Shown here piece by piece: positions 31,609 through 39,000 of a DNA stretch of 64,000 nucleotides (its first letter is position 1; each line of letters opens with the position of its first letter). Location of the stretch: positions 62,001-126,000 of IMG/VR virus record IMGVR_UViG_3300021478_000015, one strand, 5' to 3'. Made by a program: the position numbers and the translations under genes. The notes under the pieces were generated by a model, which made no database searches, was not told the origin of the DNA, and was given only the letters and a program-made list of their open reading frames with translations. Source of the stretch: a virus.

Positions 31609-31882
31609 TGATTTTGGTGATTTAGCCATCCATCACCTGGATGCACTTAGAGAGCTTTTCCCATTAGATGTAGATGTGGCAGAGCCTCAGGAGTTCATAA
31701 TAAAGGCGGAGGACTTTGACATTGATAAGATTGATATCATCTTTCTAAAGTCTTTTCGTGAGTACATGCAATCTGGTTCTGATCCACAGGCCAAAGCCAT
31801 TATTGAGCACCTTCTCAAGTGTGTAGCTAATGTTCACGAAACAAGTTCGGGTGGTAGTTTTGATTACAGGCTCAATGACTGA
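31556..31882 (+). CDS. Low-GC acidic helical protein
   Basis: 108 residues with a good GAGGAGG site. Codon use is unlike the rest of the window: many A/T-ending codons (ATT, GAT, TTT, AAG). The chain is acidic and helical (VDDFGDLAIHHLDALREL, KIDIIFLKSFREYM). The composition and the long overlap with the preceding gene suggest recent arrival. No family recognised. Confidence 0.65.
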   Translation: MITPQDFHLQDLLVLSVDDFGDLAIHHLDALRELFPLDVDVAEPQEFIIKAEDFDIDKIDIIFLKSFREYMQSGSDPQAKAIIEHLLKCVANVHETSSGGSFDYRLND

Positions 31883-32051
31883 CGCCACCATCATCGAGCG
31901 CATCAAGGAACTGGGCATTGATGCCACCCGGCTGAAGGCTTGTATGGACTCAAAGGATCATTGGGGCGACATGATCCACGCCTTCGAATACCTCACGGTA
32001 TGTGGGGTGGTTTGTGATGCCATGCTGGCTGCCGAAGCAGAAAGGAAGTGA
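31875..32051 (+). CDS. Small helical protein, 58 residues
   Basis: MTDATIIERIKELGIDATRL with a later CGVVCDAM pair. Eight-base overlap with the preceding gene. Unknown function. Confidence 0.55.
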   Translation: MTDATIIERIKELGIDATRLKACMDSKDHWGDMIHAFEYLTVCGVVCDAMLAAEAERK

Positions 32052-32058
32052 ACAGGAC

Positions 32059-32235
32059 ATGAATCTGATCATCGATCATCAATGGAAGGTCATTGGTAAG
32101 CCATGGCTACATCGTAAGGAGAGGAATGGAGTCATCCATTATTCGGCTCTTGATCTCTTTACTGGACGTAGGACCAGGCGTATTCAAAGGCCAGGGTACG
32201 AGAACTATGATCGGCTCCTGGAGTTGATGGGATGA
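32059..32235 (+). CDS. Small basic protein, 58 residues
   Basis: MNLIIDHQWKVIGKPWLHRK, ending LDLFTGRRTRRIQRPGYEN and a short helix. Basic, A/T-richer codons. ATGA end. Could bind nucleic acid. Confidence 0.55.
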   Translation: MNLIIDHQWKVIGKPWLHRKERNGVIHYSALDLFTGRRTRRIQRPGYENYDRLLELMG

Positions 32236-32492
32236 CCTATCAGACGCATCCGGCTGAACGCCGGGATGACAGCGGCAACATCATCCCCATGGATCACCGC
32301 TATCTCCACCTGGCGGAGGCCCGTGGCAAGGCCCATCGTCTCAGCCCTGAGCAGCTAGCCGTGGAGCTTGACACGATGGGCGATGCCATCGAGGCCAACG
32401 TCATCCTGACCCGCAAGTGGCACCAGGCCATAGTCGAGGAAGCCGCCCAGCGCCTGCGGGGCGTGGACGGCTCCCTCAAAGGTCAGGCTTAG
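32232..32492 (+). CDS. Hypothetical helical protein
   Basis: 86 residues; helical with LSPEQLAVELDTMGDAIEAN. ATGA start; converges on and overlaps the minus-strand coiled-coil gene by four bases. Last gene of the run. Confidence 0.6.
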   Translation: MTYQTHPAERRDDSGNIIPMDHRYLHLAEARGKAHRLSPEQLAVELDTMGDAIEANVILTRKWHQAIVEEAAQRLRGVDGSLKGQA

Positions 32493-32710
32493 GGAGCGGG
32501 TGGCGTCTCTGGGGTGGTCAGCCCCTGGACGCTGTCGGTGGCGTTGGTGAGATCAGCGATGGCCTGATCGAGTTCACTCCAGTCCATGTCGGGGTTTTGG
32601 GCCTTGGCCGCGTCCATGGCGGTCTTGACGGCCGCGACGGCTGTGTTCAGGTCCACGATCTCGGCCTGGATCGCGGACACTCGCCTATCGAGGTTCTCCT
32701 GGTTGGACAT
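32489..32710 (-). CDS. Coiled-coil protein, 73 residues
   Basis: MSNQENLDRRVSAIQAEIVD then AAVKTAMDAAKAQ: an extended heptad helix with a Pro-rich end. A GCAAGG site precedes the ATG. The frame is open back to 32803 (Trp/Arg-rich extension), but a 22-codon frame (32685-32753) starting inside the 13-base motif overlaps this start and may feed ribosomes to it. Confidence 0.6.
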   Translation of the reverse strand: MSNQENLDRRVSAIQAEIVDLNTAVAAVKTAMDAAKAQNPDMDWSELDQAIADLTNATDSVQGLTTPETPPAP

Positions 32711-32746
32711 GAGCCTTGCCACCTGCCTTTCTAGTAAGCGAACTCT

Positions 32747-32759
32747 CTCCCATATATTC
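32747..32759. repeat. 13-base motif CTCCCATATATTC, copy 2
   Basis: Identical to 19908-19920 and likewise reads GAATATATGGGAG on the minus strand at the 5' end of a minus-strand unit, with an in-motif ATG. The surrounding 32711-32934 interval contains no other gene I can support; it is the divergent control region between the coiled-coil gene and the gene at 32935. Confidence 0.5.
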
Positions 32760-32934
32760 CACCGCTCCCACCGTGTCCACATCCACGCCCACACCGTGGT
32801 CACCTTAGGCGCGGCGGCGAGAAGTTCCCGGCTTCCAGCCTCGGGCGGAGAGATTGAGGACTAGATGGGTGCCGGGTTGCCCCTCGCCGCCAAATCAATC
32901 TTGACACTCCGGACACCAAGCCTCCTTCCTCCGT

Positions 32935-33168
32935 ATGGGAGGAGATGTGAAGGCCAAGTTGGTAACCCGCGCCGAGCTAGCCGCCCTGGTGGGGCCAGGC
33001 CATGCCACCGGGGTGGTCCGCAACGGTTGCTCGCCGGAGGACTGGCGAGTGTGGACCAAGCACGTCGAAGAGCAGGGTCAGCCCACCCAGCCGAACCGGG
33101 CCGGGCGGCGGGCGACCAAGCGCCTCAAGCAGAAGGCCTTGACCAAGAAGCGCATTAGGAGCGCTTGA
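32935..33168 (+). CDS. Basic hypothetical protein
   Basis: 77 residues from ATG, or 73 from the GTG at 32947, which has GGAGGAG at ideal distance and may be the real start. Contains RAELAALVGPGHATGVVRNG and a strongly basic C-terminus (RAGRRATKRLKQKALTKKR), suggestive of nucleic-acid binding. Overlaps tail to tail with the cell-wall protein gene by 14 bases. Confidence 0.6.
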   Translation: MGGDVKAKLVTRAELAALVGPGHATGVVRNGCSPEDWRVWTKHVEEQGQPTQPNRAGRRATKRLKQKALTKKRIRSA

Positions 33169-34261
33169 ACCGGCGGGTCAGCAGCACGATCACCCCACCG
33201 GCCATGACCAGCAGCAGGCCCGAGCCCAGGCCCAGGCGGGTGTTGGAGCCGGTGAACGGCAGGGTGCCAGAAGCTGACGCCGGGGTGACCAGAGCGGGAA
33301 CAGCGGTCTCCGGGGTGATGGTCTGGACCGCAGGGGTGCCGGGGCCGCCAGGAGTGGTCTGACCCGGCGGGAGCGTGGTGCCCGAAGGGGCAACGGTGGT
33401 GCCCGTGGGGGCAATCGTGGTCGTTGCACTGGGCAGCGTTGTGCCGGTTGGTGCAGTGGTGGTGGCTCCCGGAGCCGTGGTGGTGGTCACCGCGAACTGG
33501 GTGGTGAAGTTGATCACGCACAGGGCGTCCTCACCCTGATCCAGAGTGGTGGAGGCCGGGGTGAAAGAAGCGCTGCCGACACAGGACCAGCCCGAGTTGG
33601 TGTACCCCTCCGACTGGGCCAGAGGAGACAAGGTGTCGAAGAGCCCATAGGTGCCGGGTGGCACCACCGCGAAGGTCACACCAGGGCTATCGGTGATGCC
33701 CGAGAGGCTGACCGGCCCAGAGGCATCCAGAGTGAAGTCAGCCAGGGTGGCCGTACCGCCGTTCACCGTCGCCGCCAGGGTCAGGATGGTCAGGTTGGGC
33801 TGCTCGGTGGTGGTCGTTTCACCAGGCTGCGTGGTAGTGGTCTCGGCCGGTTGGGTGGTGGTCGTTTGCTCCGGCTGAGTAGTGGTGGTCTCCATGGGTT
33901 GCGTAGTGGTGGTCTGTTCCGGCTGAGTAGTAGTGGTTTGCTCTGGTTGGGTGGTGGTCGTTTCGTGTGGCTGAGTGGTGGTGGTCATCTCAGGCTTGGT
34001 GGTGGTGGTCTGGTGCGGCTGCGTGGTGGTCGTTTCCTGCGGTTTGGTCGTTGTCGTTTGATGCGGGTAGGTGGTGGTCGTTTCGTGTGGTGGCTTGGTG
34101 GTGGTGGTCGGATACGTCACCTTGGTGGTGGTGGTGCCGCAGTTGTAGCCACACCCGCCTGGAGGGGCTTGTCCGGCCGAGGCCGTGCTCGGCTGGAACA
34201 ACAGGACCACTCCGAGGAGCCCAGCCAGCACGGTGACGACCTGGACAGCGTATTTCCTCAT
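33155..34261 (-). CDS. Cell-wall-anchored surface protein (LPFTG), Thr-rich stalk
   Basis: 368 residues. Signal peptide (VQVVTVLAGLLGVVLLF, cleavage about residue 29); a Cys-containing head (GGCGYNCG); about a dozen units of the type TTTTQPEQ or TTTTKPHE (residues about 38-150) forming a stalk; a beta domain (residues about 152-260) with DFTLDASGPVSLSG and a WSCVG...CVINF Cys pair, of the prealbumin-like type found in actinobacterial surface proteins; a second Thr/Pro/Gly region; then LPFTG, a hydrophobic helix and RRFKRS, a textbook sortase signal. The protein should be covalently fixed to the host wall. GAAAGGAAC precedes the ATG. It is a homologue of the product of 34724-35572. Confidence 0.85.
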   Translation of the reverse strand: MRKYAVQVVTVLAGLLGVVLLFQPSTASAGQAPPGGCGYNCGTTTTKVTYPTTTTKPPHETTTTYPHQTTTTKPQETTTTQPHQTTTTKPEMTTTTQPHETTTTQPEQTTTTQPEQTTTTQPMETTTTQPEQTTTTQPAETTTTQPGETTTTEQPNLTILTLAATVNGGTATLADFTLDASGPVSLSGITDSPGVTFAVVPPGTYGLFDTLSPLAQSEGYTNSGWSCVGSASFTPASTTLDQGEDALCVINFTTQFAVTTTTAPGATTTAPTGTTLPSATTTIAPTGTTVAPSGTTLPPGQTTPGGPGTPAVQTITPETAVPALVTPASASGTLPFTGSNTRLGLGSGLLLVMAGGVIVLLTRRFKRS

Positions 34262-34330
34262 GGTGTTCCTTTCAGCCTCGATGCCCTTATTGAGGCGCTG
34301 TTATCTTGGCTCTGGTGCTGGACATTAGCA

Positions 34331-34525
34331 ATGGTCAATAATCCCGAGAGACTGCCGGACTTCGAGGCTGGTCCCTGCCCAGCCTTAGAACGCTGCGTCG
34401 ATCCTGAGACCTGCGTCGAGCCTCTACGCTGCATGATAGATCGGGCCACGGCGGCCATCGGCAACCCCCGCTTCATGATGATCGACACCAAGTTCTACTA
34501 TGTTTATCCCGTTCAGGAGAAATAG
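34331..34525 (+). CDS. Small Cys-rich protein
   Basis: 64 residues, MVNNPERLPDFEAGPCPALE with four Cys spaced CPALERC, CVDPETCVEPLRC, then a beta end (MMIDTKFYYVYP). A disulfide- or metal-stabilised miniprotein. No clear ribosome site. It lies in the divergent region between the two surface-protein genes. Confidence 0.5.
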   Translation: MVNNPERLPDFEAGPCPALERCVDPETCVEPLRCMIDRATAAIGNPRFMMIDTKFYYVYPVQEK

Positions 34526-34532
34526 AAACAGG

Positions 34533-34727
34533 ATGACCCGTTGGATCATCGAAGTCTCCCATGATGGGGCCATCGATATCATGCGGAATGGCAAGGCCTT
34601 CGCTTATGACCTCGATGACTACGACGAGGCCTTTGCTCGTATCAAGAAGGACAAGCGCTATCAGAAGGGGGATAGAGTGGAGATGGTTGATCCGGATGGA
34701 TACCGGCGTAAGATCACGTCCCTGTGA
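34533..34727 (+). CDS. Small hypothetical protein
   Basis: 64 residues, MTRWIIEVSHDGAIDIMRNG; beta strands then KDKRYQKGDRVEMVDPDG. An in-frame ATG at 34500 would add 11 basic residues but overlaps the preceding gene; the chosen ATG has ACAGG ahead. The stop overlaps the GTG of the next gene. Confidence 0.55.
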   Translation: MTRWIIEVSHDGAIDIMRNGKAFAYDLDDYDEAFARIKKDKRYQKGDRVEMVDPDGYRRKITSL

Positions 34728-35572
34728 AGTGGGCCTCGATAAAGCGTCCGATCATTGCCGCCGGGATTGTCGGATGCTTGATCGGCATCACCTTGCTGAG
34801 CCTGGACGTGACCAAGTCCACAGCCGCTCCCCAGTCGCACGCTGACCCGCTGCTGACCCTGGCCAAGGAGGTCATCAACCTGGAGGGTGGCACCGCCGTG
34901 GCCGCCGACTTCACCTTGATGGCCATCGGCCCGGTCACCGTCTCCGGCCCGGCCAACACCGCCGCGGTCCGTAATCAGCCGGTGCCGATCGGGACCTACC
35001 AGCTACGGGAGTCCGGCCCGGCCAACTACGTCCCCTCGATCTGGGAGTGCCTGGGCAGCTTCGTGTCGTCCACCAGCAACTCGGTGACCCTGGCCGAGGG
35101 CGACAACGCCACCTGCCTGATCACCAACACCTTCCGTCCTCCCACCACCACCACGACCACCACCACCGTGCCGGGCACCACCACCACCACGGTGCCGGGG
35201 GCGACGACGACCACCACACCGGGTGAGACGACCACCACGGTGCCTCGGTCCACCACTACCGCTGTCCCGGCCACCACCGTGCCTGAGACTACGGTGCCGG
35301 GCGCGCCCACCACTACGCTGCCACCCGAGTTCACCGTGCCGACCGTGCCGGGTCAGACCACCACCACCGTGGCCGTCCCTCCTTTGCTGCCTCCTGCACC
35401 GGGGCCAGGCGCGCCTGCGGCCGCCGGGATCCCCCCGGCTACCCTTCCCCTGGCCTCCACCGGCAGCGATACTGGCCAGTACGCCGGGATCGGGGTCCTG
35501 GCCCTGTTGGCCGGACTGGGCTTGGTGGTCCTCGCCCGCGGCAGGAAGAAGAAGGTGGATGACCACGGCTGA
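34724..35572 (+). CDS. Cell-wall-anchored surface protein (LASTG), Thr/Pro stalk
   Basis: 282 residues from GTG (GTGA overlap). Signal peptide (IIAAGIVGCLIGITLLSL). Residues about 40-135 form the same prealbumin-like beta domain as in the 33155-34261 product: GGTAVAADFTLMAIGPVTVSG, WECLG and NATCLITNTF keep the motif order and Cys pair. A stalk of TTTTVPG-type repeats follows, then LPLASTGSDTG, a hydrophobic helix and RGRKKK. LAxTG is the form recognised by class E sortases of high-GC Gram-positives. Expected location is the host cell wall or its pilus-like structures. Confidence 0.85.
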   Translation: MKWASIKRPIIAAGIVGCLIGITLLSLDVTKSTAAPQSHADPLLTLAKEVINLEGGTAVAADFTLMAIGPVTVSGPANTAAVRNQPVPIGTYQLRESGPANYVPSIWECLGSFVSSTSNSVTLAEGDNATCLITNTFRPPTTTTTTTTVPGTTTTTVPGATTTTTPGETTTTVPRSTTTAVPATTVPETTVPGAPTTTLPPEFTVPTVPGQTTTTVAVPPLLPPAPGPGAPAAAGIPPATLPLASTGSDTGQYAGIGVLALLAGLGLVVLARGRKKKVDDHG

Positions 35573-35768
35573 GATCCCAGACGGCTTCGAGGAGTGGCTG
35601 CACACCGGCATCGAAGCGGGTTACTGCTCCGAGGTGGTGTGCAACACCCATGATGGGCTGCCTTCGTCCGCAGCCGAGGACGCCGAGTGGGAGGCCGGGG
35701 GTGATCCCTGCGTCCCGGCGGTACGGCTGTTCTGGTCCATGGAGACGGGTCAGCGCACCGATGGCTGA
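35559..35768 (+). CDS. Small acidic protein
   Basis: 69 residues, MTTAEIPDGFEEWLHTGIEA with three Cys (YCSE, VCNTH, PCVPA). Starts inside the end of the surface-protein gene (14-base overlap). Unknown function. Confidence 0.55.
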   Translation: MTTAEIPDGFEEWLHTGIEAGYCSEVVCNTHDGLPSSAAEDAEWEAGGDPCVPAVRLFWSMETGQRTDG

Positions 35769-35994
35769 CCGGCCCGGCGAGGACGAGCTATTGCAGAAGG
35801 TGGTGAAGGAGGCCGCCTTGAGGTCCGACACCGACCCCCAGGTCCATGCCGAGATCGAGATGGTCCACCAGATGATGGTCAAGATGGTGAACGAGTTCGG
35901 GTGGATCGATGACGACGGCCACCCCCTGATCTACACCGCCGCCGCCCTGGCCATCACCCTGCACGATCCTATGGATGGCCACCCCTTCTTCTGA
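35761..35994 (+). CDS. Hypothetical helical protein
   Basis: 77 residues, MADRPGEDELLQKVVKEAAL; helical with a Met-rich centre (MVHQMMVKMV). Overlaps the previous gene by eight bases. The late element begins at the very next base after its stop. Confidence 0.6.
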   Translation: MADRPGEDELLQKVVKEAALRSDTDPQVHAEIEMVHQMMVKMVNEFGWIDDDGHPLIYTAAALAITLHDPMDGHPFF

Positions 35995-36030
35995 CCTGTC
36001 CCTGGTCGAGCCAGACCCCCGAAGGTGTGA
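35995..36030 (+). promoter_or_regulatory. 36-base late-gene element, copy 2
   Basis: CCTGTC, 20 bases, GAAGGTGTGA, ending exactly at the base before the protease ATG. Within the 20 bases CTGG and CCAG can form a four-bp hairpin over a five-base loop. Confidence 0.7.
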
Positions 36031-39000
36031 ATGAAGCACTACGCCGCCCTGGAGATCATCAGCGCTGAGTACGGCGATCAGCACTCCCTCCGTCACCTGG
36101 CCCATCGGGCGGACTTCACCTACGCGCCACGTCCCGGCTACCTGTACGTCCGCTCCAGGGCCATCAGTTCACGCACGAATGACAACTTCGATGACTTCCC
36201 GGCCGAGGAGATAGAGAAGGGCTACCGGTCGTTCATCGGGAAGCCAGTGTTCGTTAACCATGTCAACGAGGATCACAAGCGTGCTCGGGGTGTGGTCATC
36301 GATGCCGCCCTGCATCATGATGTGAATCCCAATGGTTCGCCGGATACATGGTGTGAAGTATTGATGGAAGTAGACGCACTACGCTTTCCGAAGTTGGCTC
36401 AAGCGATCGTCCAAGGTCATATCGATCGTACTTCCATGGGTGTTGACGTGGAGTACTCGATCTGTAGTGCCTGTGGTAATAAGGCCACGAACCCGGCGGA
36501 GTATTGTCGTCATATTCCGCAGATGAAGGGCTCGAAGATCGTCCGGCGGAATGCCGCCACCAACCGGCCAGAAGAGACTCTCATCTTTGAGACCTGCTAT
36601 GGGCTGAGCTTCTTCGAGAACTCGTTACTGGTCGAGGATCCCGCCGATCCCACGGCCTACTTCCTGGGCGTGGACGATCGTGGCCTCAGGATGGCCCAGA
36701 AGACCGCACATAGGAAGCTATGTCGGCAATGTCTCACTTCGTCATCATGTGCCGCGTACGGATGTGGGCGTAGCTCAGAGGGCCTGGGAGCTTTCGTGGC
36801 CAGCACACCGGGCAACTTCGACAAGATCCCTCAGCACCACTGGGATTACCTGTCCGATCTGGTGGACCGAGTGGGCCAGCGCGAGAAGACCCCCAAGGTG
36901 TGCTGGCAGGTGTTCTCGGCCATCGATCACAAGCTGGGCTACCCCCAGGAGTCCGGCTACTACCGGGGTGAGGGCCACTACTGGAATCGCCTGCCGGACG
37001 GCTCCATCCTCGATGCCAGCCATGATCAGTTCGAGGAGGACGACGACCCGGTGCGGATCTTCGCCCCTGGTGATCCCGAGCACGGCCATTTTAAGACGGC
37101 TGTGCGCCACCAGGAGGGCCTGGGAGCCTTCGTGGCGGCCCATGACCTGGACGAGGCTGTGACCTCCTTCAAGCCCTATGCCGAAGAGCAAGGTTGGCAT
37201 GATCCGACTTGCGTAGGTGGGCAATGCGACGTGGCCTCGACGGAGTTCGCCCAGCACCTCCATGAGCACGGCATCCCCCATGAGGTGGTGACCCACTATC
37301 CCGAGCCGGGTGGCCCCATGAGCCACAGCGTGGTCGAGGTCGGGGACCACACAGTGGACTGGACGGCTCGCCAGTTTGACCCCAAGGCGGACTTTCCTCA
37401 CATCGAGCCCCATCACGTCACCCGCAGTCGCTGGCACCGCACCGAGCCCTACTACGGTGAGATCGAGTATGGCAAGGATTACCGAGAGGCGTCCTTAGCG
37501 GGTGATAAGTCCTGGATCAAAGAGGAGCATGACTACGAGGGTCGTCATGGGGAGCGCCGTCACATCACCCGCACCATGACGGGAGCATTGCCCACCCATC
37601 TGGTCCAGCACTTGATGGGTGTCAAGGGCGAGATACCCGGTGAGCATCGTAATAAGCAAGGTCAGCAATGGGAGGACTTCAAGTCCGACATCGCTCAGAA
37701 CGGCATCAAGAACCCCATCTTTATCACCCAGGATCCGGGGGAGCGACCCAAGATCTCCGAGGGCAATCACCGCCGGGACGCGGCGGTGGAGCTTGGCCAT
37801 CCCTACGTGCCGGTGGAGATGCGCTACTTCGGTCACGCCGAGCAGGATCCCGACAACCTGGAGGACAAGGCCCAGGCCCACTTCGATCGGGAGAACCAGA
37901 TCCGCAGCTTGGGTACTCGCAGGCTCGCCCGTTACGAGCCCGAGCCCGACGCTCCCGAGGAGGGTGAGTACGAGAAGGAGCCCGATCCTTCGGGTTTCTT
38001 CCCCAACGGCATCGCCACCCGTTGGCGACAAGCGCATAAGCCGCTGGTGGCGGACGCCTTGCACGCCTGGAAGGGCGACCCCGTCAACGCTCTGACTCAC
38101 TGGCACCACGAACTCAACGACGATCCCCAGCCTGACTCGGGCTCGGGCAAGCAGATGCGAGCCCAGTCCGGGGCTCTGCGCTGGGAACTTCAAAATAACT
38201 CCAAGACGTTCGGACGCAAGCTCTATCGAGGAGTGCCCACCGCCCAGGACCGCCTGCCCAAGGTGGGCGACATCATCGACCATGACGACCGGCCGCGGGG
38301 CTACTCTTCCAACCGGGCCACGGCTTGGGCCTTCGCCCGCAAGTCGGGCTCCGACCACCTGCGCCGTCCCCTGGTCCCGGTCACCTACCAGACCGCGCCG
38401 GGCACCCAAGGCCTGCGGATCAAGGACTACGGCACCGGCAGCGGTCTTGATCAGTCCGAGCAGGAGTACGTCCTCCATGGCCAGCATCAGGTCACCCACG
38501 TCGAGTCCACCGACAAGGGCCTCCATGTGCGGACCCGACCGTTACAGAGCTACACGGCCGGGCTCAGAGGCTTTGTGGCCGCACGGGGCGATGACCCTGG
38601 CCTGGATGAGGCCCTGGACCAGTTGGGAGAGATCCTCTCCCGCCCTTCCCATGCTCCTCCCCCGAAGATCCTGCCCGAGGCCCATGAGATGTACGGCGGC
38701 TACATCCATGAGCACCCTTCCGGTCACCTGCACGTCTCTGAGGCCCCTGGAGCGCTGTCTAAGCCCCTGGAGAAGCTCTACCGCATCGTTCACCCTAAGG
38801 AGTGGGAGGAGGCCCAGCAGAAGGGCTACCTGCAGTCCAACACGGCCTTCTCGCCGGGTTACACCAGGGCCTCGGCCCAGCCGGACGAACGCTGGCGGCG
38901 GCAATCGGCTGATCCCTCCGAGATTGCCCCCAAGGGCCACACCATAGAGATCGACTACCACCCCGATGACAACTGGCATGCCTCGGCCGAGGGCTACGCC

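Noticed and set aside
33780-34130. Regular repeats resembling a CRISPR array or minisatellite
   Set aside because: The period is in frame with the surface-protein gene and encodes Thr-rich units of unequal length with no conserved spacer structure.
34081-35560. Divergent surface-protein genes as a possible phase-variable invertible segment
   Set aside because: I looked for inverted repeats flanking the pair and saw none longer than chance, and there is no recombinase gene in the window.
36763-36790. GGGCGTAGCTCAGAGGG, similar to the 5' end of a tRNA
   Set aside because: It lies inside the uninterrupted polyprotein frame and no matching T-arm or acceptor 3' strand follows; it encodes part of a linker before a recurring peptide.
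37495-38526. 343-codon minus-strand open frame opposite the polyprotein gene
   Set aside because: Long antisense frames are expected opposite G/C-rich third positions; composition is Leu/Val/Gly-rich without motifs, and several more such frames lie along the same gene.
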